Assembly: GCF_028769735.1 (NCBI RefSeq)
Contig: NC_088171.1
Coordinates: 68,961,216-69,025,215 of the forward strand
Direction: 5' to 3'
DNA from: Zonotrichia leucophrys gambelii
Lineage: Eukaryota > Chordata > Aves > Passeriformes > Passerellidae
Length of the DNA stretch: 64,000 nt
A program made the position numbers and the translations under genes. Within the stretch, counting starts at the first letter, position 1. Every line of letters starts with the position of its first letter. Below are positions 15,001 through 28,600 of the stretch, one piece after another. The notes beneath the pieces were generated by a model. The model ran no database searches, was not told where the DNA came from, and was given only the letters and a program-made list of their open reading frames with translations.

Positions 15001-16659
15001 TTAATACAGCAGGAAATTGCTTGCATCTTGCTAGACAATTTTTCAGCAATGATACCTCCTTTCTTCAGCTTCATTTTAGTGAGGTGTAGGGTAAAAAGGT
15101 TCTACTTGTGCTACCTCCTGAATCTCATGCTCCATCAGGTCCAGTGCAGCTACCTGAATAACATACCCAAGTGTTGAGCAAATTTACTGAGCTACAAAGG
15201 ATGATGAGCACATGTCTTCCTTTGGGTCATCTCCTGCCTGCAGGAACTTGCCCAGTTCTGCTGTAGGATACCAGATAAACAATGGGATCCGGGGGTGGGG
15301 TAATGCAGGAAGGTCTAAAAACTGTTCCTCACTGCCTGCAGGTAAAATAAGTGCAGACAGATTAGGAGAAAATAAATTGTCAGTCAAGATATTTGCATTG
15401 TATCCACACACCTTGAGCCATGAGCTTGTTGAACACTCCTCTGCAGAAGAGGACCTGGGCCACAATTTGGCCTGGCCTTGTGCCAGTGTTGCTGCATCTG
15501 ATCTGGGCAGTGCCCCAGCCTAGAGCTGCCACCTCCCTGCACAGTTCAGGGACTCCTTGGTGGAGGCTCCCTGTGCAGGCAGGGGGTGGGGACAGCAACG
15601 GTTTGAGCCAGAAATGCTGCTGGGTTTTACTCAGTGAGCTGTGCCGTGAGTTCCCCTACCCACTCCCTGAGCAGACCTTATGCTGAGTAAGTGTTAACAG
15701 TGTGAACCTCCTCAAAAGAGGAACAGAGTCATCCTTCGTCTGCAAAAGTGCGACTGCCTGTTCCCTCTTTGGTCTTCTAGGGATCTTTGGCAAGTGGTGA
15801 AATAAGCTAGAAACAAATGCTGTGGACTGAGGAGCTGGTAGTGCCTTGCCTTCCAAAGGATTTGCATTCATAGCTTGGCATCTCTGAGGTTTGTCCTTCC
15901 TTTGATGGTTCTCCATCCTCTAGCAAGGTGGGAGTCTGCATGGCACCATTCTCTACGGCAGGAGATTCATGTGGGTCTGCTTAGGGCATCTCCACCTGTT
16001 TGGACCCTTACTCTGATGTTTTAAGTATAATAAGCATATTGAAAGTACCCAAAGGAGTCCCTAACTACCAGAGGTTGAAAAGGAGATAGATAATATGACT
16101 CTATATGCCCCTAATATATGCTCTATATTAGAGAGACTATAATGCTGATCATTTGCTTGGTGTCCTCTAACTGATGCTCTCTGTTCACTTCTGTGTGATT
16201 TTCTTCCTAGCTTGGTATGAATGCATGCTCTGCTTCTAGAAGATAGATTATCTAGAAATCATGCCTGAAAGTCTTTTAAAGTTTAGCTTCAACATCTAAA
16301 GGGAACTCAAGTTCAGATGCATAATATGATTAAGTGCAGTCTACTTTCAATCAGAACCTGTTATTTTTGCCAGACAAACTCCAAATTGAAAAGGGGCAGG
16401 GCATTTCTGATGAGCAGCGGACTAATTGAAAACTTTAGAACATAGTTATTTAGTATCCTGGGTCAAAGTCAGTCAATGGCTGAGCAGAATAAAAAGGTCT
16501 TGAAACACTTATATTTAGAATATATTTTAATGGTTAATTGCTTATTTCAGAAATCTTCTCAAAATTGCCTAAGCTTTAGGAAATCAAGCCAACATAAAAC
16601 CAGAATTTCTCCATTACTTTGTTCTTGTTTTTTTTGTTAAGCAATAAACATTTACATCT
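1..16659. other. Intergenic DNA, no gene recognised
   Basis: AT-rich unique-looking sequence. All ORFs are short, overlap on both strands and show no family features. It contains short homopolymers (T run at 1,549-1,559; A run at 11,719-11,730), the TA-rich tract at 7.4 kb and three copies of a GGGGTTTTTT motif. Nothing else can be supported. Confidence 0.6.
7371..7495. repeat. TA-rich low-complexity tract
   Basis: About 125 bases made almost wholly of TATACTA/ATACTAT-like variants, with no clean repeat unit. It looks like a decayed TA-type microsatellite. Confidence 0.8.
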
Positions 16660-16745
16660 GCAAGTTTGGGCATGGAGGTCATGCTGACAGGCCTGTAGTT
16701 CCCCAGATTCTCCTTACAGCCCTTCTTGTGGATGGAAAATAATTA
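16660..16745 (-). mobile_element. CR1-type LINE fragment (reverse transcriptase)
   Basis: On the minus strand the bases 16,671-16,737 translate to IHKKGCKENLGNYRPVSMTS, the well-known CR1 reverse-transcriptase segment (IYKKG...GNYRPVSLTS in the family). It is only about 85 bases long with no recognisable extension on either side, so it is a short relic. CR1 is the main LINE family of birds and other sauropsids, which supports the host assignment. Confidence 0.8.
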
Positions 16746-19700
16746 GCAATAATTGTGCCTCCAATTAACCTCGCTGGTTATAACTCTGACCCTGTGCAAG
16801 GCAAAGCCCAAACATGTTACACATCCAATGCTGCTACTAGTAACTTGTTCAAACTTTTACACATGGGTGGCTACTAATTATAACAGTTTCTATAGCTGAA
16901 CCCTCAAGAGCTACTTTTTGCCTCCCAGAACAACAATGTCTAAAGTGTTGTGCATCAAACTCTGCTTTGGAGGTTTGTTTTAATGTGCCCTACCTTTTGA
17001 GAAGATCACTGATTTAAGGAGTTCTGCGCGGTCCTTGCAGCTCCTGAAAACCTGGCCATTGTCATCAGTGCTCACTTGTGGATGCAGGGCCTGATTTTTG
17101 AAGCCAGGTAACTTAAACTTCTGCATCACATCTTAGAGCATATTTCACATCAGCCCTACATATATTTGGCGCATTCTGGTACTCTCCAGGCAAACACACA
17201 GCTACTCAGAGCCCCTCCCCAGAGCCATCATGTTCATAGTTAATGGTCTTCAGCCACCTGAGAGCTGCTACAAGAAGTTTCTACTATTTACACTTGCCCT
17301 GTAGGCCACAAAGTGCTGCCTCTGGCATGGCTATCCACAAAAAGAGCTGGTTTTCCATCTGTGGGTGTACTGTGCTCCCTTTGTGGAGCACCTGATTCCA
17401 CCAAACTGTAGAGGAGCAGGAAGCAGTGGTGGAGTGTGGATCTGGGTGCTGCACCCTTCAGGGCGCTGGCACTGTGACCACACGTGGTCTGGAGTGAGCA
17501 AGGAAGAAACAGGAATGGATGCCCATGGTCTCAGCAGAGAAAAGTGCTGCAGAGGTCTGTAGCACCTCCTGCAAATTGCTGCAGTTGTCAGGACTCGCTG
17601 CTGTTGTGAGGCTGCTGCATGGTGGTCTTCTGTAATGTTAATGCAGGCAGCAATGGGCTGCCTATTCCACCCTCATAAAGGAATCCTGTTTTGCAGAGGA
17701 CATGATGCAAAGAGCCTGCAAGCTTGAAATGTCTGGATGTCTTCCAATTTCTATTCCCAGAAGTCTTGTTCTAGCAAATGCTGTTGAATATACATGCAGT
17801 ACAAGGGGTGCAGGGAGAGGCTCAACAGGAGATGGGATCATACAAAACATCATCAGTCTTGGACTGTCACAATTAAATAGTCTGCACTAGATGTTTTTAA
17901 GTCAAGCTGGAATGATTAATTGTTTGTGGAATCCCATTACCTGACAAAGGCTCCAACCTGACTGCAATAGATGAACAGCTACAGTTCTGCATTTAGGGGC
18001 TTGATTTCCAGTCTTGCTGTAGTCATGCTTTTGGACTTCAGGATGCAACTAAACAGGAATACTCAACTTGTGTGACAGCCATTGGGAAAAATCCAGATAT
18101 TGGGAGAATCTTCACCCACTCCAGCAAATGGATAGTCTTCATTTGTCAGTCTATCACAAGGGAAAATAAACAAAGATTTCCCCCTTTCTCAAACAACCAA
18201 AATTTCTGCTTCCACTGTCTGAGTTCACAGCAGCTGATAGTCCCTAAATTGCCCAAGATTGTAATTGTTTCCTGTTTATTTAGGTTTAGATGTTCACAGA
18301 CCCAGTTTGAAAAATTACAATACCAGAGACAAGCAATGAAGTTTGCTAAAGGAAGTCTTGCAGCCCAAGCAAAAACTAGAAAAATTTTCCCTCTTCTTTC
18401 ACCAGCTGAGGGTGAACTATTGACAAGTACAACAGAGCCAGGCTCTCTCCAGCCTCATTTAATCTCTTTAAACCTCTGCATGCAAGAGCTAGGTTCCTTC
18501 CCCATATGCTCCTGGGAACATGGGAACAAAAGAGGAATTAATGAACTACCTTGAAAAACCAGCAACTTGGAAAAAATAAACCATAGCAATATAAACGAGC
18601 AAAGGAAGAAGAGCAAAAATGTATTAGTCATGGTGTAACTGCTCTCAGAACTCAGTATGCTTAACAGTTCAAGACAGAAACCCCAGCAGTTTCATGTTCA
18701 GTTCTAAACATTAGCAACTTAAAAAGAAATTAAGTGAGGTCTCCTGAGAATGAAATTGTGTATGTCTATTCATATGGTCAAACAAGGGTTTTTGCTGTTT
18801 GCAACCTCCCTGCTTACTCCTTCATACTTTATTGTGTTCAGGACTTCTAGGAAAATTCTTTTTTATAACAGTAGACAGTTTCGCCTGGATTTCAAGAAAG
18901 CTTATTTCATGGTGCATGACCTGAGTGTGCCAATATGTTTTTAATTTACGAAAACTTTTGAGTGGTTGAACTTGAGACCTGAACAAGAGCTCTCAGGCTT
19001 GAATATTTTCTTGCTTGAAGAAACCATACATCAGAGGTGAAGACACTTAGAGAACCATTCAACCCAGCAAAGCTGCCAGGTGTCCATCAACAATTGGGCT
19101 CCCATCTTGAGAGTACTTTCATTTCTCAGCTGTCAACAAACTCTGTAATTTTTCATGCCATATCTTCACCACTTATCTAACTCCCTTTCTCCTCATTATG
19201 CAGTAAACATAAAGGAAATAGTCAAAGTGAGACTGTGTGCTTTGCATTTAATAAATGTTGTGATCTGACCACAGGCCCCCAGTGACTGTTCATTGTTCTC
19301 TTTCCTTTGGCATGTTGACTATGCCAAAAAACATCATCCTCTGTCTGCTATCAAAGGACATTTCCCCCTCCCTTTCCTTCCTCCCACCAACTCCCTTTTT
19401 CTCTCATTCCTGCATTATGCTCTCGTAGTATTTCAGCTTTCAGGAATATTTGGTACAATTTTTGGGCTCATTCTTTGCAGCCAGTTCTGATTTGGAAGCA
19501 TCATGCATGGTGTGCTAAGGTTTTTTTCTTTTTGGTGGTAGTCTTTTTAAAATCAATATCTGTGTGTATTAATTGCAGGCACAGGGTTGATGCTGTCGGA
19601 TCACAGGTGACCTTTAATTTTGCTGTGTTGCTTGCCTCAGAGCCTGCAATTCTAATCAAGCAGGTTTGCTGTCTTTACTCTGTTTCCCATAGGATGCTGC

Positions 19701-22566
19701 TTGCAGTGATATTTGGATGATGGAGAAAATTACATCTTGGGAAAACCTTTAGTGATTTTAAATACATGGCTGAATTAAGTGGTAGTGCATGAACAGCAGT
19801 TGCTATATGAAAATTACCAATGATGTTTTAAACTGAAGTGACATTTCACACTATTTTCTTTGAAATTAATGCCTAGCGCCTCATTTAGCTATTTCACTAA
19901 GAATGTGTGAAAGAGTGTATTTCCATGAGTTTTGAAAGCACTTTTTAGCTGTAGATTAAGATGTTGTTTAAAAAGGGGCCTGAGTGATGGCCAAGCCTTT
20001 TCATATCTGATCACAAGTCTAGTCTTTCTGACAGTTGTTCAAGAGTCTCTCAAAGAGGAAAAAAAGAGGTCTAGAACAAAATCTAAAATCAGAACTCTAT
20101 GACTGGAGGTCTGCAATTAGATTTGGGAGGTCAGCCTGATATTTTGGTCAGAATCCAAGCTGTTCAATGTCAGCACCACATTACCATCACAGATATCAAT
20201 GTGGCTTATTATTTCAAGTGCTGGAACCAGCAGGACCTGAAGAAGCTGTTCAGCCTCAAAAGTAACGGTCCATGACCCAAAAAATCTTCCAAGTGAGGTG
20301 AACAAAACCAATGAGAAAGTGATCTAAAAGAAGCACAAAGGCACAAGACTGACAAGACTTGTCAGCCCTGGAAGCAGAGACCTTGAGGCACATGAACTCA
20401 GGGGTCCAGGTGCTGTGTAGTCCACATGGCAGAGGAGACAGAGCAAGTGGATGAGATGGATCCGTGCTGGCTGTATGGAGCTGGGTCTAGTTATGGAGGA
20501 CACCCCATGGAGAGGGCATGAAGATGTTTGTTCCACTCTCTGATAAGAGACCTATGAAGTGGCCTTTGCCAACAGGAAGCAGAAATTCAGACTGATACAC
20601 TCTTGTAAAGAGGCTGGTGACTGCCAAAGGCTAGTGGATTTGTCTCTGTACATTAATCACAGCTTGGAGAAAGCTTGAGTGAACAGTATGTCTTGCTATA
20701 CTAATTCCAGAATGAAACATAATTTTCTTCTGCAGTGCTCCCAGTCTCAGTGCGCTTCATTAGAGCCACCAGTCTCTGAGATGCGTTCAGTGGGAGCAGT
20801 GGCATTTCCAGCATCTGTTGAGCTGACTTTCAGCCCTCTGCTGCCAGTAGATTCTGTAGGTAACAGTGGAGACAGCAGAAATATCAGCATCAAAGAGAAA
20901 AAATTAAAAGAAAGAGTATGGGAAGTGGGATTTTAAATACAGTTAGTTTTCATACCTTTTCATTAATCCTGTATTGTTGAGAGCTAGCACTTGAACCAAG
21001 GGTCACTGAAGCAGAATAAATGGGCAATAGATTTTGAGCAACACCTGAGGAATAGAATCCCCACTATCGACTTTGAACAGTGGGAGCAAAGGAAACTCTT
21101 TATTTCTTGTATGTAGCCAGTGTTACAGACCAGGAGCCTCCCCTTGTTATGTCAGAGCAACTGCTCTCAAGTTTAGCAGTGAGCAAGGGAAGCTGGGGAA
21201 TAAATGTTTCTCTTAGAAACACAGTTCACAATGTGCTGGGCTTGACTTCTAATCTGGAGACAAGATATTGGCAGCACTGACAAGCCACAGCTATGGAGGG
21301 AGTTCTGCCTTGCCTCAGAAGGGGAGAGGTGGGCAGAGCACCACAGGTGGGAGCATAAAAGTGTCCCTTGGGATTGAGAGGCTGAGCTCTACAATCACTC
21401 TGAGCAAAGCTCCAGACCCACATAACATAAGCTGTGTTTTGCAGTCAGTGGCTATGGAAAGCTTATAGGTTTTGGGTTGCTTTGGTGATTACCTGTGTCT
21501 GTCACATGGCCCTGCAGCTGAATGGCAAGATCACAGGACAAGCTAGCAGGGGAGAAAACTGACATTATTCCTGGTGGAATATCATGCTGAGACCCTGGCT
21601 TCCTGTTGGAAAAACAGGAAATATTGGGGTTTTTTTCTGTAAGGATGGACTAGTTTCAGTGCTGGGGCACATTCACAAAAGCCTCTCCGCCTTTACAACT
21701 GGGCAGTTTTTTGTTCCCACTGTCCCCAGAATAATAGCTAAAAAGAGAAAAAGCTTTTGACTAGGTTCATTTTATCTTGCCTGGAAAAGACTGAGACCAG
21801 GGGGGTTTGTGTGCTTTGGGATTTTGGACAATCCACTCCTAAATGACTCAGCTGGTTGGACTGCTACTAGCTGTTCAGAGACACCACTATATAAAGTGCT
21901 TCACTGTGAATTTTTTTTCAGTATTGAGCTTAAATTTTCCTTTTGGATTCTTGCTGCCTCTTCCTAGAGCACTTAAACAACAGCCAATCAATAGCAAAAT
22001 TAGGAGTAGGGATGGACAGGTGGTCCTTTCCTTAGCTTCTCAGCACTGAACTGTCAAAACTACTTGTCTAGTTTTCTGTTGTAAACACCCCTAGGTGTGA
22101 AATGCTAAAGAGCTTTTTTTATGAGCAGCAATGAAGTTGATTGTTTCAGGTAATTTGAAAAATGTACAAGATACATTGTTAAAAGGCATATGCTTTTTTT
22201 CCTTCTTTGTGGTTTGTATCCTCAGTCTCTTTATTATTAACAGAATTTGTCTTTATTGATAAAATTTGAATATTATTCTTTGAATATTACTCTTCTAATT
22301 GAGGGAATCTAGAAGATCAGCTGTTTTGCATTAGTGGTTTGCATTTGGGGATGCAGAAGTGGAAAGGTTCTTTTGTAGGTATGTGCTGTTGAGTTAAGTG
22401 TTTGGTACAACTCTGGGGCAATGAAATTACTGCTGCAAGCAATTTTGAAGCTCTATCACGAACAGAAATACCTACAAAGATTGAATACACTATACACACA
22501 CAAGATCTAGGAGTTTTGCTTGTTTTATTTTTTAAGCCACACATGACTTCTTTTGAGCATAGTGTA
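16746..22566. other. Intergenic DNA, no gene recognised
   Basis: No coding, RNA or repeat feature was recognised, apart from a 160-residue ORF at 18,072-18,554 with no protein family character, which I do not accept as a gene. Confidence 0.55.
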
Positions 22567-22616
22567 TTAATAGTATAGAAAGAGATAACTTATGTTATCT
22601 CTTTCTACACTATTAA
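22567..22616. repeat. 23-bp near-perfect inverted repeat (hairpin)
   Basis: The arms at 22,567-22,589 and 22,594-22,616 are reverse complements except at one position, and they are separated by the 4-base loop TTAT. As RNA the stem would close almost fully. Both outer ends are TTAA. It does not match a repeat family I know. Confidence 0.9.
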
Positions 22617-25600
22617 ACATTTTTAGCTATTATCCCTCTCATCCTTAACATATATACACTCCTGCCTCAGAGGTGTTTTCAGCAAGCTGAAAGTACACCC
22701 TCTTACAAGTAAGTGTGGCTCTCCAGGCAAAAGTCCAGCCCTCACAGTGAGCCTCATCCCGGGCAGGATGAAGCAATCAACATCAAGATCTCCACTGAGC
22801 AGAGACTCACAGAGGGAAACTTGTTGCTGTTTCACTCTGCAGCTGAAGAAACATACAGTAGTAGCAGGGAGCCTTGGGGCAGCTGGTTTAAGGATTGATT
22901 TTGCAAGCTGTTCCTTACTATCTGACACTCATAAAATTCATCTTGAACAACTGGTTTTCCTACTGAACTCTTCAACTCTGACCAGAAGAGGATCCTGCTG
23001 GCTGGACACATTCAGATCATCTCTGGAGCTACACAAAATGGTACCAGATGCACTGAGATCCAGTGAGTAGACTTTGAGGGTTTTTTTCCTGTCAGTTGTA
23101 AGAATTTGCTCTAATCCTTCCCTGGGAACTTAGCTAACGTGAGCAGTAAAGGCTCTCCCCAGAGACAGCCTCCCACTGCATTCAGCTCTGTACTCAGAAA
23201 ATGGGGCTGGATTAAAAGAGCACAATTGCTCCTGGGCAGTTGGTTTGTGGCCAGCCATGTGGTAGAATAGCTTGGACATAAATTTTAATTTAATGCTGAG
23301 TTGCTAATCAACATCAAGCATGTGAATGTCAGTGGCTGATAAATTTAATTGGATGTTTGTTTAAGAGCATTAAAGGAAGTATGTGCTTGAAGCATCAAAG
23401 AGTAAGTCTTAGAACTTCAAACAATACTCTGGTTACATTTTTGGGAAGGGCTGTCACCAGATCTGTGCTCTCTGGCTGCTGCAGTGATACTCTATTGCAT
23501 CAGTTTCTGAATTTGCATGGCACTTACTAAAATAAGTGTGTACGTAATTAGGTTATGAAGGACAATATACATGTACATAAATACACTTTGGAAGAATGAT
23601 GTCAAAAGAACATTGTTGTGGTAGGCAGCAAAGACCTAGCTAGCATCAGGAATGCCTGCCAAATCCTGATTTGTTCCTCCTGTCATCCCACCACCATGTA
23701 TCATGTGCACAGTTCTCATTTGATCACACACTGCATTCCTAGCAGGACCATGAATGCAGAGCATGGCTCTGGTGAGAGGCTGGGACTATGGGAAGAAGCC
23801 AATTTCTCCAAAGGAGCACATGTGTGCTCTTTCTGTCCACAGCAGGTAGACCAAAGTTTTTAGCCATGCCAAGGAAATGTAGGTTAGGCTTCATGAAGAA
23901 AATGCAAACAGCAAAATGCTGACATAGAATTACCTGGAAAGATGGAAGAATTGCTGGTCCTGGAGCTCAAAGAAAGGCAGAGCAACCTCTTTCTGCATCA
24001 TGGGAAACAAGCGGACTAAGTGGCTTCCACTTTCTTTCCCCACATTCCCATCCCATTGGCTCTGAATCCTTGATTTGTGCCTCTTTTTCACTAAGAACTA
24101 AAGTTAGGAGATAGATGACAAATGGGGCAGGCACTGGTAGAAGGGGAAAGGAGCCTTTGGCAGCTGAATATGGTCCTAGAGAAAGGCATTCCTTCCCATC
24201 CTGCAAGGCACTGCAGAAGTTTTGCAGCTCTCAGTTTCTTCCAGTTGGCATTCTGTGTGTGTCCACCTGCAGTCTCATGTGAAGGATTAAACCCTAAATG
24301 TTTAAACTGAAATAGCAGAATATGCACTCTGAATATGTGATGTTGACCTTCCCAGAAAGCTGCATCCTTCTGTGCATCAGCAGCTTTCCTGTAAAGTGAG
24401 GGTAATACAGCATTTTCAGTGGCATTGCACAAGAGGGTTTGTTAATACTTCAGAGCACTTGGATGCTGTAGGGATTGTGGTGAGGATCAGGCCATAAGGA
24501 AAGGATTAATTTTGTCCCCACAGTGGGGACTGAACAGTGCACCATAAAGAAAGCCGAGAGCTACGAGCTGAGTGACAAGAAGACAAAACATTGAATGAGT
24601 TCTGATTAAGTGACAACCTTTCATTCCTTGTGTTGGATGACGCTGGAACACCAGGGGAAATGCAGTATGGAGTGTTTTACTGAAAACTGTACAATAATTC
24701 AGTTTCCAATCATATGAGTATTAAAGTGGGTGACTTGCCTCTCTGTGAGGAATGCAAAGCCACTCCTAAAGCACACACAAGCATCTACCTTAAATGAAGA
24801 AATACAAACAAAAAGATTCATCTTTGTAAATTTGAAATCTGTGGCATTTGCCAGGTGTTGGATCCCTCAGTCCTGCACATAGACAAGATGACAGCAATGG
24901 CAAGCTGATGTTCTCCAGGCTAGTAAGTGCTAGTGGTCTGGAGCTCTTTTGCCAGCAGGTGTATGTTGATAAATGTTGATGCATAGCAGGGGATTTGGGT
25001 AGCCTGACCTTATCCCAGATTTGGGAGGGGGCACACTGAAGAAGGCATAGACTTTTTTTGTTGCAGTCTTTGTCCTATGCTTGTTTTCACTGAAAAGATT
25101 TTCGTACCTTCTATTACTGTCTTGGGCTGCCCAACTACACTGGATCACCTTAGACATACATTTTAAAAATTAATGATTTCTCATAACCCCATCCTTCATA
25201 AATGGCCAAACCATTGTGCATTTTTTGTGGGAAGTGTCGTGTATATGAAATGCAGTTTTGTCTACAAGATCCTGTCAGTCTGTATGTACTTGCAGAAATG
25301 GCTTGAGACTGTGAGGCAGAAACTGTAGGAAGCTTTAAAATCTCTTGCTGTAACAACCATGGCAATCAGCAAACCTAAGTCATGCTCTGACTCTCAAATT
25401 TTCTCTGAACTTAAGAAATAAATGTAGGGCTTCAGTCAATCATCTAAGAATTGCTATGCATGGTGTAACTACATGCTAGGAGAAGGGGATATCAGCCTCT
25501 CCTACAAGATCCTACTGCTCTATTTATTTAATCACCCTATTAGTGGTTAAAATTCAAGGATAAATCTGAGTCTCCTAACAATGTCCCTGTGAATGTACAT

Positions 25601-28600
25601 CCTTCTAGGGAGAGCATGAGTGCTTTGTTCTTCATTCCAACAACTTGTCTCCAAACAGTCCTACATCTTTATTTTGCAGGACATAAACCAGGATGTCATA
25701 AAATGCCAGGCATGAGAAACACAGCGAGAAACACTGCAATTCCCCCAAAAAAGTAGACTGTGCAAGGGACAGAGTGTAAGGTACAGGTTCCCACAGGGAT
25801 GCAGCTGGCATACAAGTATGACGAAGTACAATGATGGGCTCCTGACTGATCACAGCTAGGCTTTTGTCAGCCCCTTCAGGAAGAACCTGAAAGAATGATG
25901 CAACCTCCAGTAAAACACATCTCATTCCTTCTTGCTGTCCATCTTAGGCAAATGATGCAACACCTGAGGCTGCTGACACATTGAGCTGATCTCACAGCTA
26001 AGGAGGAGGCAGTCAATGAAATGTGAGACTATGCTCCCAGCTTGATTCAACGGGCTTGATTCTTTTGTACAGTTTCTTATGATCAAAAATTATTAGATCA
26101 GCAGAAAAGAAGACCGAAAGAGATGAAATTCTCCTGGGACTCCCTAATTTTAGATTACAGAGTGAGTTAGTCCGATGAGACACATTTAAAATGAATAGGA
26201 GCATCTTTCTGTGCATGCTTGGGAATTCCTTGCTGCAAGCATAAAAACCCACTAATAGAGCAGTAGCAAAGCAAGAGCTGAAATTCTCATTTCAGTCAAT
26301 TTCTGCCCCCACTTACCCCAGTGCAGACACATTTCTGCCTGGTGCCCTGGCTTAGCTGCAGCCAAGGATACAAGGTCACGCCTGGAAGATCTTTACAGAT
26401 GCAATTGATGCTTGCACTGCAGAGCACCCTGCCCAATTAGAGATGGAAAAATCCATATTTTAAATATTTTTTTAACTTGAGCACATTGCATCTAGTGCTT
26501 GAGACAGTGTAATTACAACAATTTGTCACTGTCTGTAGTGTTGCTTCTCTGAAAAATAAACAGACATCCTACAGTCTTTGAATATGTGCTGAGATTAATC
26601 AGCTTTTCCCTGATTGTAACTATCATCCTCAGTAGGTATTCAGTTAATAGTCCATCTTTCGTTGTGAAGCTTGAAATAATAATATTTGGAATATAATGCA
26701 ATTAATTTCAAGGTTTCTTGCTAAACATATTGTAACCCTTTTTTAGTTCAAACAATGATATTAATGATACTTTAGAGGGAACATGGAGTTCTTTGACACT
26801 GTACTCCAAGACTTCCTGGTTAACAATAATAAAACCTTTCTGCAGTGTGATACTAGCTAGACCTCTTGCAGGACATCTTCAGGAGTGGATTATTGCTCCT
26901 CTGGGAGGATAACTCCAGCAAAGCCAGCACCTGCTCAGGGTGCTACCAAGGCAGCTTGCAGCACCATCAGCCATCTGTGACTGCTGCACCACCAGTGAAC
27001 AAGGAGTGAATCCTAAAACACTAGCATACATTCAAAAGCAAAATTGTATAAATCAAGTGTCCACAAAAGAGGCAGAGAGGAAATGGCAAAGGTATTGAAT
27101 TACCTCTGGGATATTGTCACCCAAATATTAATAAAACCAAGAATTTCTAGGCCAGGTCTCTAAAGCAAGCCCTCAGAGTCACATTAGTGTGTATGTGAAC
27201 TGCAAAGGCTTTCACAAAACCTCTCACCTGAAACAGACAGCACACACAGGCTCCGGTATCTCCTCCCCAAGGATAATGCATGGAAGGATGTACAAGAGAC
27301 ATGTCCCATCTCAGTCCCACCCTGTTCTCTAGTAATTGCAGGTTGGCTAAAGATCTGAAGCATAACACTTAATTTCTCTTCTTAGGTTTGTGTAATTATT
27401 TGTAGCTTTATTCCCAGTAGTCATAGAAATGGTCTAGTCTCTCTCTGAATTCTGCTGTGATCACTGACACCCTGAGGCACAGAAGTTCTTGCTCTTTGTG
27501 AAGTCCTTACTCTCCCAATTTAGTAGTCATCACCTTTTAGAGCCATCAGGTGTCTCCCGTGCCATTGTGTCTTGAGTTAGAGAGAACAGAGTTTCTACAC
27601 CTTGGATCATTCATGATTTATTATTCTTTTCCGTCTCCCATTTCTAGCTCCTCCTTGGAACAAGAAATGTTTGAAGTTTAATCACATTGAGCCTTTCTAG
27701 GTTTTGACTGCCACTCTTTTTCCTTTTAGAAAAGTATTTGGTTATTCAACAGCCATTTTTTAAGATAAGCAGCACTTGGCATGCTGTTGCAAGAGGCTTG
27801 CCCATTCATTCATTCCTTCATTCCTCTTAAACAATATGACCTTTTGGAATGATAATCTTAATCTTGTCATCTATTCTTGTTTCCTTTTGACAGGAGTTGG
27901 AGAATGAGCATAAAACTTCACTGAACTGTGTAGATTTTAGAAACACGCCCATTTTTCCCTAATTTATCTGTAAATTAAGTATTACAAAAGAAAAATCTGG
28001 GTAGAGGAAAAAAAACAGAATTTGTTTCTCCTCTATCCACACGACAGTTTTTACTGTTCCATGCAAAGTTTAAGGATTTCAACCACAGATGTGTTGTCTT
28101 GACCTGAGGTGTATGCTTGAGATAATTAGGAACAGACGTAGACTGTTGGAAAACCTACAGGTTTTTATATGAAATAAAATCCACACCAACCTAAAAGGCT
28201 AAGATAAACAGAAATGTTAATCTTATTTTCTTTTCTCATAGTATATTTTCCCCCAGACTTTTATTTCTGTAACTTTGCAATACTGCAACAAATAAGGAAA
28301 TCACAGTTTGAGTCAAGTTATGGCCAAATATATAAGATGCAGAATCCTGGAGACATTTGACATCACAGCATTTTTAACCTTTAGTTTCATTAAGATCTAG
28401 TGTGTAACTGTGCTTCCAGACTTTTGCGTACAGACAAGCATTTAGATTGCAGGACATGTGATTATAAATTTGTGCTTATACAAAAGCTTCCAATGTATCA
28501 ACCATCCCCTGGATGCTATTTTATAGTGTCAGCAAGTTTAATGTTTATTAACCATGGGGTGAAACAGAAATGGGAAAGCAATACTGCTTCTCAGTTTACT

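Noticed and set aside
18072..18554. A 160-residue ORF, the longest outside the CpG island
   Set aside because: No recognisable domain, no splice or promoter context, and composition like translated non-coding DNA.
20116..20540. Possible processed pseudogene with coding-like stretches
   Set aside because: No protein family recognised in any frame, and stops break every reading.
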